Shown here in pieces: positions 51,901-60,703 of a stretch of 64,000 nt of DNA; the stretch's first letter is position 1, and every line of letters starts with the position of its first letter. The position numbers and the translations under genes are program-made. The stretch lies in the NCBI GenBank assembly GCA_963678275.1, contig OY782765.1, positions 2,418,001 through 2,482,000 of the forward strand. The letters are read 5' to 3'. The notes beneath the pieces are model-generated. The model had not been told where the DNA came from. It did not search any database and saw only the letters and a program-made list of their open reading frames with translations. This DNA is from G963677445 sp963678275 (GTDB lineage: Bacteria; Bacteroidota; Ignavibacteria; Ignavibacteriales; Melioribacteraceae).

Positions 51901-53443
51901 ATGAAAGAGTCAGACTTGAGGATGTACCGAACATAAAGTTATTCACAGTCGGAGAGCCTGATACCGCGACATTGTTTCCGCCGGTATAACTGTAAATACC
52001 AATATTGGAGGATGAACCGGGAGCTGAATTATATGACCAGTTGGCCCCTGTGCTCCAGGTTGTGCTTTCAGCGCCGATCCAGGTATTAAACGCCGAAGAA
52101 CTCACCCAGTCCGATGATCCATCCATATTTGCCAAAGTAGCGTTATGTCCGTTAGAAGTCCGGTCGTAAAGAGTTGTGCCGTCTGCTTCATCGAATCGGT
52201 AATAGGTAAATAAACCACTCTCACTTCCGGTCAGAGTCTGTGTCATATTTTCCCTGATCTCCGCCGCTGTTCTCGCGTCCGACCAAATACGGGCCTCGTC
52301 AATATTCCCATCAAAAAGTCTTGTGGCTCCATTACCACTTATTAGCAAAGTATTATTTCCACTTGTGATTGTACCGGTCTGGTTAGATGAATTATCCAGA
52401 ACCCCGTTTATATAGAGCTGCATTGAGGAGCCATCATAAACTCCGGCGACATGATACCACTGATTTGTGCTCAACAGCGTATTTGCGTCTAATTTGACCT
52501 GCCCGCTTCCAAAATCCAGGACAAATTGCAGCCGGTTATTTTCAATTCCTCCGTCACCAATACGCAGGACAACATTTTCAGCAGAGTCTTTAATCAAATC
52601 CGAAATATTTGCGTCGGGAGCTCCGTTAAAAGAATGGGGATATATCCAGGCTTCAACTGTAATCGCCGACCCTGAAAGGTCCACACCTGCAGCGTGAGCA
52701 TAATCATTGCCGCCGTCAAAATCGAGTGTTCTTTTAGGACCGGAAAACGCGCCCGATGTCTGCCAGGTGGCGTTTGTAATAGCTCCGTTTGTTCCGCCGG
52801 ATGAAAGATTATCGGTTAATGTTGTGCCGCTGCCGTCACTCATTTTGTAATAGGCGGCAAGGTTCGACTCATTTCCTGCAAGTTCTTTATACATATAAGT
52901 TTTTATTTCCGACTCGGTACGGACATCACTCCAGTATCTTACTTCATCAACCTTGCCATTCGATAAAATTCTGGTACCCGAATTACCAGCTCCGATATAG
53001 GAAGGCGATGACGGTGAGCTCGCGGAAATAACACTACTGGCCTCGGTATAAACATTTTTCCCGTCAAGATAAATATTTACCTGGTTATTAGAACCGATTG
53101 TAAAAGCTACATGATGCCAGCCTGTGCCAATATCCTGCCCGGTACTTACCCATCGGTTCAGATCAATGAGGACAAATAATTTGTTTCCGGCATCATCAAA
53201 ACTGGTATTGCCAACTCCAATTCCATATCCTGAGTCATGTGAACCGACTCTGGCAAAGGTACCGGATTCACTGGCGCTCGGTATAAACACCCAACATTCT
53301 ACACTCGCATTTGTAGTTCCAAGGCCGAAAGTAGAATTGACTGCCGCGTAATCATCCCCTCCGGAAAAATTCAAACAATAGTTTTGAGCGTTTATTATTG
53401 AAAACGCACTTAAAATAAGAAACAGCAGAGTTATCCTTTTCAT
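48947..53443 (-). CDS. Giant secreted LamG / GLUG-repeat protein with C-terminal sorting signal
   Basis: About 1498 residues from the ATG at 53443; MKRITLLFLILSAFSIINAQ is then a clean signal peptide (an in-frame ATG 16 codons upstream would bury it). LamG 1 (~22-235) and LamG 2 (~235-455) share DEVRYWSDVRTESEI / DEARIWSDARTAAEI lines. A beta-helix-like module follows (~460-690, WSTGANWSYNSAPGSSS and SSLTLSSGITVNG). GLUG-type repeats are next (~690-960: GGVVGYVYESATVSNCYTT, GGLIGAFNAGSFSNSYSTGS), then Fn3 (~970-1080), LamG 3 (~1090-1310), the VELTSFTAALSETGVLLEWQTATEVDNYGFEIE block and the type IX-like end (LAQNYPNPFNPETTISF ... DILGRKV ... GVYFYRI). A surface adhesin or carbohydrate-binding role is inferred. 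Confidence 0.9.
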   Translation of the reverse strand: MKRITLLFLILSAFSIINAQNYCLNFSGGDDYAAVNSTFGLGTTNASVECWVFIPSASESGTFARVGSHDSGYGIGVGNTSFDDAGNKLFVLIDLNRWVSTGQDIGTGWHHVAFTIGSNNQVNIYLDGKNVYTEASSVISASSPSSPSYIGAGNSGTRILSNGKVDEVRYWSDVRTESEIKTYMYKELAGNESNLAAYYKMSDGSGTTLTDNLSSGGTNGAITNATWQTSGAFSGPKRTLDFDGGNDYAHAAGVDLSGSAITVEAWIYPHSFNGAPDANISDLIKDSAENVVLRIGDGGIENNRLQFVLDFGSGQVKLDANTLLSTNQWYHVAGVYDGSSMQLYINGVLDNSSNQTGTITSGNNTLLISGNGATRLFDGNIDEARIWSDARTAAEIRENMTQTLTGSESGLFTYYRFDEADGTTLYDRTSNGHNATLANMDGSSDWVSSSAFNTWIGAESTTWSTGANWSYNSAPGSSSNIGIYSYTGGNNVAVSGSPTVNNFMFGTSSSLTLSSGITVNGYLFVESDLDLNGQTVTLGSSALLVEEAGRVYGTSGTITTTRTLSNISSEDVGGMGAEITTSANMGSTVITRGHAEPTISDGTAILRYYDITPTTNTGLNATLVFNYNDNELNSITETDLQLFKSTNSGTDWTKIIASVNTSDNTVTISGLDGFSRWTAGYKSAPAGSGTSEDPYEISNLDELVWISADASRWNKYYIQTANIDASETSSLNGGAGWSPIGNSSTYFTGTYDGQYYAITDLYINRSSDFQALIGYSIGTLKNLAIADASITAGGSNYSLATFVGMLRGGGIIQNCFSTGSCSGGNNCGGVVGYVYESATVSNCYTTASVYGGGSRVGGLIGAFNAGSFSNSYSTGSVVCSGTTGGLVGIRYAGSATSSYWDTETSGKSSSPLGTGYTTAQMKVQGNFSGWDFTNTWAISSDINDGYPYLKGFTDNITEPTAQVSNLAISNVGAISVDLSWTNGNGESRMVFVKEGNSGSASPVDLNSYHASIGFGQGTQIGSTGWYCVYSGNGSSVSVKNLKPETEYIFQVFECNGFSGFYDMLTSTSSGNSGTSTTSSTSSNLVLNFDGSDDYALVNSNMGLGTVPVTVECLVYLPTASEKGTFVTVGNGNNGYSIGVGNGNFDTEGNELLAIFNMVRWISTGTNIGTDWHHVAFTIDESGVPSFYLDGNLVDSYSGTNFNAPDATTYIGCTSVSGSGVSRPLNNGKLDEVRLWNVERTQQQISDNMHTELNGNESGLVAYYKFNTIDKAVLEDNATAGSYDGTLYNGAFFTEEGAVSALPVELTSFTAALSETGVLLEWQTATEVDNYGFEIERSITGTLSGTCPSSVVEEGWKTLDFIPGAGNSNSPKSYSFTDSETLSGVIQYRLKQIDVDGAFEYSKIVEVVTDVPEKFELAQNYPNPFNPETTISFGIPEKGIVNLSVYDILGRKVNELINKELQAGKYDYKFNAAGLATGVYFYRITVNDFTAVKKLVLMK

Positions 53444-53615
53444 ACAAAATCCAGATAAAATATTTTTAAAAAATTTGAAATACATATTCAAATTATCGGA
53501 AAAACAGGGAAAATATTTATTATTTTACCATCGATTATTGTAGCGATTTACCAATTAATACAATAAGTTTGCGTTCCATTACTTAAAAATACTTTTCCGG
53601 GAATTTATTACTGAT

Positions 53616-55337
53616 ATGAATTTTAATATCAATTCGGTTCTTATTCTTGCCATAATCATTTTGTTTGCGGTTAAACCTTCTGCAATCCCGGCACAATCAA
53701 TCTACAACAGGATTGATAGTCTTAAATATATGGATGAAACTGTATTACCTGATTCAATCCGAAAAATTTGCTGGGATATTTATTTGCGGGAACCTGATGT
53801 ATCGAATGGTTATGTTGAATATTTGCTTTCCACGACGGAGAGAATAAATCCGGAAGCCTACCTGAACGCGCTTGCCTTCTCGGCAACATACATGGATTCG
53901 GGGAAAATCAGGATGCTCGACACTATTTATTACCTCGCGAAAAATGAAAACTTGCTAAGAATAATGGCTTGGACTTACGAAGCAAAAAGTGAATATTATA
54001 AAAATCATGAAAAATATGATTCTGCCATGGTCTCAATTTTGCGGGCTCGCGATCTATATGAAGAAGGTAATTATATTGATGATCTTGTTACTGTAATGCA
54101 TACAACAGGCGACCTTTATTATGCCGCAGGGGAATATAATGAAGCGGAAAAGATATATCGCAGGATCCAGCAAATGAAAGGCGCCCCGGATCAGTGGGAA
54201 AGATGGCGAAAACGAACAATAAGAAATAATTTAGGTTTGATCGAGATTAAAAGAGGCAATTATGAGAAAGCCCGGGAACTATTTCACATCTCGCTAAGGG
54301 AAGTTACTCAACGTAATTCCGGAATTATCGATTCAGTTGCTATCGCCTATATTTACAGCCGGCTATCCGATATTTATTTCCGGATGAACGATTATGACAA
54401 TGCCTTAAAAAGTTACATTCCGGGACTAAAAACCGCGCTCAATTGTAATCAATATGAATTCGCTGCTAATTTATATTTAACAAGAAGCAAGATCTTTTAT
54501 TATTCAGAACAATTGGATTCGGCTCTCCACTACGCGAAACTAAGTGAATCATTATCCCAAAATAAATTTAATTCTCTCTCCTTCAATACCGAAATAACTT
54601 CTTTTATCGCGAAAATTTATGAAAAACTTCGTGATGATAAAAATCAATTGCTCTATATTAAAAAATCATCTGTATTAAAAGATTCACTGGTACAAAAACA
54701 AAACAACTGGAAATACCTTCGGTTGCTTGCCGAATATGAATATGACGCGTTAAACAGAAAATTATCTATGGAAAAGAGCCTGAACAGGAATTTAATATTC
54801 GGATTTATTATTCTGGTGTTTGTCTTAACAATTATTCTGGTTCTTTTTCTGAGGTTACATCGCACCAATTTATATTTGGTTTCAAAGAATCTTGAAGCCG
54901 AATCAGCAAAAAAAAGAAAAGATAAACAAATCATTATTGAAAATGATCCCGCAAAAGAACCGGATAATGAGGAGTTTTCGCAGTTAAATATATTAGTCGA
55001 AGCGCTCGAAGAAAAAATGAAAAGCGAGAAGCTTTATTTGCAGAAAGATTTGACAATCCTGAAAGTGGCGGAATTACTCAGTACCAACAGAACATACCTC
55101 TCCAGGGCGGTAAATAATATTTTGAAGATCAGTTTTACAGCATATACAAACCGCCTGCGGATTCAGGAAGCTATTTCCAAAATATCCTCTGGTTTTTTTG
55201 ATGATTATACTATTGAAGGAATCGCGGCCCATTGCGGGTTCAACAGCCGATCCTCTTTTATAAGAGCATTCACCGATTATACCGGTGTAGCTCCATCATT
55301 CTTTATAAAACATGGCTCAAAAAATAAAAAGGAATAA
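53616..55337 (+). CDS. TPR-transmembrane-AraC transcriptional regulator
   Basis: 573 residues. A signal-like N-terminal segment (VLILAIIILFAVKPSAIPAQ) leads to a periplasmic TPR domain (~70-370, with ADLY.GEYNEAEKIYRRI, EIKRGNYEKARELFHISL, DYDNALKSYIPGL). One transmembrane helix (LIFGFIILVFVLTIILVLFL, ~393-412) and a cytoplasmic AraC/XylS HTH pair at the C-terminus (~470-570: LTILKVAELLSTNRTYLSRAVNNIL; IEGIAAHCGFNSRSSFIRAFTDYTGVAPSFF) follow. This topology is common in Bacteroidota-type sensors. It is divergent from the giant LamG/GLUG gene with only ~170 bases between starts and may regulate it. Confidence 0.9.
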   Translation: MNFNINSVLILAIIILFAVKPSAIPAQSIYNRIDSLKYMDETVLPDSIRKICWDIYLREPDVSNGYVEYLLSTTERINPEAYLNALAFSATYMDSGKIRMLDTIYYLAKNENLLRIMAWTYEAKSEYYKNHEKYDSAMVSILRARDLYEEGNYIDDLVTVMHTTGDLYYAAGEYNEAEKIYRRIQQMKGAPDQWERWRKRTIRNNLGLIEIKRGNYEKARELFHISLREVTQRNSGIIDSVAIAYIYSRLSDIYFRMNDYDNALKSYIPGLKTALNCNQYEFAANLYLTRSKIFYYSEQLDSALHYAKLSESLSQNKFNSLSFNTEITSFIAKIYEKLRDDKNQLLYIKKSSVLKDSLVQKQNNWKYLRLLAEYEYDALNRKLSMEKSLNRNLIFGFIILVFVLTIILVLFLRLHRTNLYLVSKNLEAESAKKRKDKQIIIENDPAKEPDNEEFSQLNILVEALEEKMKSEKLYLQKDLTILKVAELLSTNRTYLSRAVNNILKISFTAYTNRLRIQEAISKISSGFFDDYTIEGIAAHCGFNSRSSFIRAFTDYTGVAPSFFIKHGSKNKKE

Positions 55338-55378
55338 TTCGGAATCGTTTTTACAAATCCGTTAACAATAAAAGGTCC

Positions 55379-55448
55379 AATTCCTAATTCCTAATTCCTA
55401 ATTCTTAATTCCTAATTCTTAATTCCTAATTCCTAATTCTTAATTCCT
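55379..55448. repeat. Heptamer tandem repeat (ATTCCTA/ATTCTTA)n
   Basis: About ten head-to-tail 7-base units, a mixture of AATTCCT and AATTCTT. Same family as 28920-28959. Confidence 0.9.
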
Positions 55449-55561
55449 GCCGGAACTTTCACCATTTACCGGTAATATTCTTTTATCCACCGATTTTCCG
55501 GATGTAAGTAATCTCTCAGAACAATATATTTGATGAAGCTGTTTTTTTACAACAAGGTTTT

Positions 55562-56851
55562 ATGGAACGAAAAAAATTATTCAACAAAGATTTTTTCCTG
55601 CTCTGGCAGGGACAGACAATCAGCCAGATCGGTTCCCAGATTTTTTCAATTGCCCTGATGTTCTGGATAAAACATGAAACCGGCTCGGCCACTCTCATGG
55701 GTATGGTAATGATGGTATCGATGCTGCCGGCGGCAATTCTCGGACCGGTAAGCGGAGCGATAGTGGATAATCTTCCAAGAAAAAGACTGATCATTATATC
55801 CGATATAATAAACGGCATTAATGTTATTCTGCTTTCGGCAGTGGTATATTATTCACTTCTTTCCGTTGAACTAACGATAATAATGGTCTTTATAATGGCA
55901 ACTATCAGCGGACTGCTTTTTTCGGTTTTTAATCCGGCTATTACCGCGTCAATCCCCGACCTTGTGCCAAAAGATAAGTTGCAGGCGGCTAATTCAATGC
56001 AGGAATCGATTCATCAGCTCTCCCTGTTTATCGGACAAGCCGCGGGAGGAATTCTTTATGTGATATTCGGGGCGCCTCTGCTTTTTCTTTTTGACGGAAT
56101 TACATATCTTTTTTCCGCGTTCAGTGAATCATTTATCAATCTCCCCCGCAGAAAAATCCAGAAGCATGATTCCCTGAAGGCAACATATAGACATTACAAA
56201 AAAGAGACTGTAGACGGTCTAAAATATGTCTGGAATGAAAAAGGAATTCGTTTCATTTTCCTCTCCTTTTCGGTAATGACTTTCTTTATAATGCCCTTTA
56301 TCGTTCTTCTCCCTTTTTATGTTGAAGATACCCTCGGCCTTTCCCCCGACTGGTATGGTTATTTTTTCGGAGCTTTCGGGCTTGGTTCAATAATCGGTTA
56401 CCTTGTTTCGGGAGTAATAAATCCAAAGGGAAAATTTAAGGTAGTCAGCGTACAGCTTTCCATATTATTCGTCGGAGCAATGATGCCGGTCTTCGGATTT
56501 TTAACTTCCGGTTATCTGGCCGCTATAATTATGTTTATCACCGGGGTGGCCGACGGATATTTTACCGTAAATATTATAACAGCTCTTCAGCTTAAGATCA
56601 ATCCTGATATGCGAGGGCGTGTTTTTGGTGTGCTCAATTCAATATCAATCGGACTTGCTCCCGTGGCGATGGCTCTGGCCGGTATAGCGGCTGATATCCT
56701 TAATAAAAATATCCCCCCGATATTTATCTTTTGCGGTGTATTTACTTTTCTTACCTGCCTTTTTTCTGTTTTAAGTCCCCATTACAGAAAATTCCTCGAA
56801 GATGAAAAACCGTATGAGGCGGATCCTGAAAAAAAGCCTTCCCCGGACTGA
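55562..56851 (+). CDS. MFS transporter (MFS_3 / macrolide-efflux-like)
   Basis: 429 residues with 12 predicted hydrophobic helices. NKDFFLLWQGQTISQIGSQIFSIALMFWI, MVSMLPAAILGPVSGAIVDNLPRKRLIIISDI and NPDMRGRVFGVLNSISIGLAPVAMALAG match the enterobactin-exporter/macrolide-efflux (EntS/MefA-like) branch. The motif A loop is GAIVDNLPRKR. It probably exports a small hydrophobic compound or siderophore; the substrate cannot be told. It stands alone, with a hydrophilic tail of ~20 residues. Confidence 0.92.
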   Translation: MERKKLFNKDFFLLWQGQTISQIGSQIFSIALMFWIKHETGSATLMGMVMMVSMLPAAILGPVSGAIVDNLPRKRLIIISDIINGINVILLSAVVYYSLLSVELTIIMVFIMATISGLLFSVFNPAITASIPDLVPKDKLQAANSMQESIHQLSLFIGQAAGGILYVIFGAPLLFLFDGITYLFSAFSESFINLPRRKIQKHDSLKATYRHYKKETVDGLKYVWNEKGIRFIFLSFSVMTFFIMPFIVLLPFYVEDTLGLSPDWYGYFFGAFGLGSIIGYLVSGVINPKGKFKVVSVQLSILFVGAMMPVFGFLTSGYLAAIIMFITGVADGYFTVNIITALQLKINPDMRGRVFGVLNSISIGLAPVAMALAGIAADILNKNIPPIFIFCGVFTFLTCLFSVLSPHYRKFLEDEKPYEADPEKKPSPD

Positions 56852-56929
56852 GCCTGCCGGGACCGGATGCAAAAAATCTTTTCGTGTGAATAGTAATTCG
56901 GAGGAACAATTGCGACACAGGGGACAATT

Positions 56930-57898
56930 TTATTTACCCAACAGTTTTTCAAGCATCTTTTTATCGCCAGGCAGCAGGCCTGCTTCAGGAAGCCTTTTTG
57001 TCAGTTCAATCCAGTTCGGATCTTTTTCGAATATTTCCTTTAATAGTGGTATCGCTTCCTCAACTTTGCCGGTTTGGGCAAGGGTTATAGCGGTCCAGTA
57101 TTTTATTTCCAGACTTTCGGGATAAAGCTCCGAGGCTTTACTGTAATATTTAAATGCCTCTGCTATTTTATTATTCGCGAGAGCTTCATCGCCTGAATTC
57201 ATATTGGCGTAAGCGCGGTGAATTTTCACCAGTCTTCTCATCTCCTTTATCGGCTCAGGGTGATCTTCAATCCTTAGATCAACAATTTTGTTTTTCCATG
57301 ACTGCCCGCTTTTTTCACCGGGCACAATTAAAATTGCCGCCGACTGACGTCCTCTGATGTCACCCCCCTCATTCCGGGCAGCTTCAAGGGATCGCATAAG
57401 TTTTTCCAGAAGATCACCATCTGTTTTACTAAACGCGTCCGCCATCGCTTTCCATACCGTTCCTTTATCCATCATGTTGGCCTGGGCTGAAAATTGCGCT
57501 CCTCTGTAATGTCCAGCCTCTCTGATACATTTTTCCCCGGTATGAGTGGCAACATTTCCATTATTATCTATCATCGCAACCTGACGCACATCCCGGTTTT
57601 CATCTATCAGTAATAATGCTTCCAGCGCCTGATTAGCCGATTTCCCCCCTCTCATAAGTTCAAGCCCGAGAGGACCATATGAAACCTCGACAAATGACTG
57701 GGTCGCGACAACTCCCACCCCCGCCTCGGCCCAGGTAACCACACTGCCGACAGAAAACCAATGCGATTGTACCGCCACACCCATTTCACCGGTTAAACTG
57801 TCTCTGGCAACAATAGAATATGTACTGACCGGCATAATTGACTGCTGACAGAACAGAGTGGAAAATGACAAAATTATAATGAGTGAGATTTTTTGCAT
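56930..57898 (-). CDS. Secreted DUF1028 (Ntn-hydrolase-like) protein with C-terminal TPR
   Basis: About 322 residues. ATG 57898 is preferred because TTGGAG lies six bases upstream, while the in-frame ATG four codons earlier is only one base from it. MQKISLIIILSFSTLFCQQ is a signal peptide, possibly lipidated (LFC). DUF1028 spans ~25-215: TYSIVARDSLTGEMGVAVQSHWFSVGSVVTWAEAGVGVVATQ, GGKSANQALEALLLID, TGEKCIREAGH, DIRGRQSAAILIV. Two TPR units end the protein (EALANNKIAEAFKYYSKASELYPES, KYWTAITLAQTGKVEEAIPLLKEIFEKDPN). DUF1028 proteins resemble Ntn hydrolases and are thought to cleave amide bonds; the substrate is unknown. Confidence 0.88.
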   Translation of the reverse strand: MQKISLIIILSFSTLFCQQSIMPVSTYSIVARDSLTGEMGVAVQSHWFSVGSVVTWAEAGVGVVATQSFVEVSYGPLGLELMRGGKSANQALEALLLIDENRDVRQVAMIDNNGNVATHTGEKCIREAGHYRGAQFSAQANMMDKGTVWKAMADAFSKTDGDLLEKLMRSLEAARNEGGDIRGRQSAAILIVPGEKSGQSWKNKIVDLRIEDHPEPIKEMRRLVKIHRAYANMNSGDEALANNKIAEAFKYYSKASELYPESLEIKYWTAITLAQTGKVEEAIPLLKEIFEKDPNWIELTKRLPEAGLLPGDKKMLEKLLGK

Positions 57899-57981
57899 TC
57901 CATTCTCCAAATGTTAGTTCATCAAAGAAAAAGAAAATAACTGATTAAATGGAATGAATCAAGGGAAAGGGGAGTTTTAAC

Positions 57982-58095
57982 TAATTAGGCAGGGCATACG
58001 GAAAACATAAAACGGGTGGTGCCCTCTGATCGGCTTCTAAAAGGAGGTGCGTGATCTGGTTCTGATCTGTTTTCCGATGCTTGTCTGCCTAATTA
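57982..58095. ncRNA. Structured element: long stem with cruciform head (RNA or MITE)
   Basis: TAATTAGGCAG (57982-57992) pairs with CTGCCTAATTA (58085-58095), GCAT (57994-57997) with ATGC (58077-58080), and CGGAAAACA (57999-58007) with TGTTTTCCG (58068-58076). The stem is ~24 base pairs enclosing a 60-base head with further small hairpins (GCCCTC/GAGGTGC region, GATCTGGTTCTGATC). It lies alone in a 570-base gap. It could be a structured RNA or a 114-bp MITE with 11-bp terminal repeats. No coding. Confidence 0.5.
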
Positions 58096-58482
58096 AAATT
58101 TATAAACTTTTTTTTCAACCAGTGAAATACTGATACACTACTGATCTATTACGTATTTCGCCGGTCTTACTTATACAATTAAAAAATAAATCCAATCACC
58201 TTTGAAGAACGATGGTAAGTTATACAGTAAACGTTTAATTAGCGTCGCATCCTATCGGATAAGACCATAAAATTGATTCAAAATAGTAATTTCTTTAAAT
58301 AAAAAATGTATTTTGAATAAAGTAGTAAAAATATTCACTATTCTTTCGGGAAATCCTCAGACATGAAAGCGGCTATATTTGTATGAAATCCCGGCAAAAA
58401 ATTTCGCTCAAGGATAACTTCAGTAACAGTAATAACTACCACCCACTTAAAAGAGAGTTACCGGGAGCCTTTCCTGATTTAA
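58096..58482. other. Rest of the intergenic region before the AraC regulator
   Basis: AT-rich, no gene or clear signal that I can support. Confidence 0.5.
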
Positions 58483-59640
58483 TTATTGACCTGAACTTTC
58501 CTTCTTCTTTATACATTCGGAGGGGGTTTGCCCGGTGAGTTTTTTAAATACACGGTTGAAAGAGGATTTGGAATTATAGCCGCAGCCAATAGCCAGCGAA
58601 AGAAGAGTCTCTCTTTCATGATCACCATTTTCAATTTTTTTCATAAATTCCTTAATCCGGTATTCATTTATATAATCATGAAAGCTCATCCCTGCCTTTT
58701 CATTTAATGCCTGAGAAATATTATGAGTAGAATGGCCTGTTGCCTGCGATAATTCGGCGATGGTAAGTTTAGGATTCAAATAGGCTTTTTCTTCACACAT
58801 CCAGGTTTTTACATCACTCAGAATCTTTAAACTCTTTTCTTCTTCAAGACCCGATTTTTTATATTTTTCTTTATTTGCGTCTCTTTTTTGTTCATCATTT
58901 TCCAGCACAATCTTCCTTTCGACAAATATATCTGTCTGCTTAAATCCAAAATAACCGAGAAAGAGAGCAAGAATACTTGATATAGCGAAAGCGTGTCTGA
59001 GGTTCTGCTCAGCAGTTTGAAACGCGAAACTTTTACTTCCGAAAATATCAACAAAAACAATAATTCCCCACCCTGTAAGAATAAAAATCAAAAGCACATT
59101 GAGCCAGTTAAAATCGATCCCTTCTGACCACGAAAAGCTTTGCTCAATATTTGCCCTGTGTTTTCTTAATAAAATAATGGCATAAATTATATAGAAAGGA
59201 ATATATATATACTCAATAATAGAAATAATCACAAAATGATAAGGTTTATCATCCATGGAAACATCGGAATAGAAAAAACGGTCGCCGATACCTGGAATAG
59301 AATTAATAAAATAGATGTAGTAGATGCCGGTTATAACATAGGGAAGAAAATGTACAAGAAGCCCTTTCCGAAATTTATTTTCGGCTTCAGTGCTGACCCT
59401 TACATAAAGATATAACAGGGGCGCCAAAAGAAGCTCAATATTTAAAATATAATAAAGTATCTCCCGGTCATCATATTCGAATCCGATATATACAATGATA
59501 TAAGTGATCCCCCCGACAATAAACAGGAACGCGAGGATGTAATCAGGCACGCTTTTTTTCTTTTTGGTAACAAGAAATAAAGCCAGATAGAGCGCATAAA
59601 GCCCGCCTATAAGAATCATTATATTCATTGTTTTTATCAT
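58483..59640 (-). CDS. Membrane-anchored AraC-family transcriptional regulator
   Basis: About 385 residues from ATG 59640. A further 20 codons to a TTG are open but lack a ribosome site, so the start is uncertain. Seven or eight hydrophobic helices occupy the N-terminal ~240 residues (MILIGGLYALYLALFLV, YILAFLFIVGGITYIIVYIGF, YYILNIELLLAPLLYLYV and so on). A charged linker and a C-terminal AraC HTH pair follow (~290-385: LTIAELSQATGHSTHNISQALNE; LLSLAIGCGYNSKSSFNRVFKKLTGQTPSECI). This seven-TM-plus-AraC layout is frequent in Bacteroidota. The signal is unknown. No divergent target gene is adjacent. Confidence 0.88.
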   Translation of the reverse strand: MIKTMNIMILIGGLYALYLALFLVTKKKKSVPDYILAFLFIVGGITYIIVYIGFEYDDREILYYILNIELLLAPLLYLYVRVSTEAENKFRKGLLVHFLPYVITGIYYIYFINSIPGIGDRFFYSDVSMDDKPYHFVIISIIEYIYIPFYIIYAIILLRKHRANIEQSFSWSEGIDFNWLNVLLIFILTGWGIIVFVDIFGSKSFAFQTAEQNLRHAFAISSILALFLGYFGFKQTDIFVERKIVLENDEQKRDANKEKYKKSGLEEEKSLKILSDVKTWMCEEKAYLNPKLTIAELSQATGHSTHNISQALNEKAGMSFHDYINEYRIKEFMKKIENGDHERETLLSLAIGCGYNSKSSFNRVFKKLTGQTPSECIKKKESSGQ

Positions 59641-59988
59641 CCCGATAAAATGTTTAATTTCAGGGACATTCTGATTTTCTTTCAGAAAATTATTTGACAA
59701 TTATTATTTTAAGCCTGGCAGCGAATAGAAACTATAATCAGTTTATATTTATAATTTACAAATTTTCAGTTTAGGAAAAAAGGGAATAAATTGTTCATGT
59801 GAATATCTTTATGATAAATTCAACTATGATTTATCGGGAAAATGTTAAAAGAATCAGTTTATTTCAAGAATTGACCGCGATTATTATTTGGTTTTCTTCT
59901 GTTTTTTAATTTGCATAAGTAATATTTATTTGCAATATTCATTTCCAGCTTAGACAACTTAATAATTAGACTCCTGCTTTAAATAACA

Positions 59989-60090
59989 GAATATTGAATT
60001 TGTCAGGTTAATAAAAATGAGTCGTACTCTTGAATTTTGATTACGATCATTCCGCAAGGAGTTAAATTCTAAGCAAAATGGCAAGAAATT
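59989..60090. repeat. Dispersed repeat R1, second locus
   Basis: ATATTGAATT ... GAGTCGTACTCTTGA ... TTCCGCAAGGAGT and AAGCAAAATGGCAAGAAA. Pairs with 28557-28660. Confidence 0.65.
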
Positions 60091-60428
60091 TCAATTAACA
60101 ATTAATAATGTACAATTAACAATTGAAAAGATAATTGATAAATATTCCATGAGCTCAAAAATTTTTCGTAAAACGGTGATTTTTTTGATGCGTAAATTTC
60201 TCTCTTAAAAAACAAAGGACCTTATTCTTTAATCTTTTAACCTTAGTAGCAATGGCAAACTCTCAAAAATTTCAACCTTATTGCCTTTTTTACCGGGGCA
60301 TTATTTCCCGCGAATTTCGTGGTTTTGCGCTAAATAACAGGATTATCAGGATTAGAATAATGGCCAGGCGTTTTAAGAAAATAATAAAGCTGAGTCGTAT
60401 CCATTAACAATTAACTGGTTTTCCATTT

Positions 60429-60489
60429 CTGGCTTGCCAGTTTATGATTATTCCGCAAGGAGTTAAATTCTAAGCAAAATGGCAAAGTT
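60429..60489. repeat. Dispersed repeat R2, second locus
   Basis: CTGGCTTGCCAGTTTATGATT, TTCCGCAAGGAGT, AAGCAAAATGGCAAA. Pairs with 28757-28818. Confidence 0.7.
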
Positions 60490-60528
60490 TTTCTAAAAAG
60501 TATAAAGTTTTGTGGTTACTCAAGGTGA

Positions 60529-60653
60529 GTCCTCCCCCGACCTCCGGCAAAAGACGACTGGAGGCCACCCCCTCCGAAGGGGGACATTACGTCTTTTATC
60601 CCCCTTTGGAGGGGGTGGCAATGAAGCGCCTTTCTTCATTGACGGGGGAGGAT
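60529..60653. mobile_element. MITE-like element, copy 3
   Basis: Ends GTCCTCCCCCG (60529-60539) and GACGGGGGAGGA (60641-60652). The interior is a nearly perfect hairpin, GCCACCCCCTCC-AAGGGGGA against TCCCCCTT-GGAGGGGGTGGC. The left flank GTTACTCAAGGTGA is the inverse of the right flank of copy 2. Confidence 0.75.
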
Positions 60654-60703
60654 ATAACGTGGAAGTGGCACAAATGGGGAATAATCAGGACAATATTGAA
60701 ATT

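Noticed and set aside
55379..55448. Possible CRISPR array
   Set aside because: Perfect 7-base tandem units without spacers; a microsatellite.
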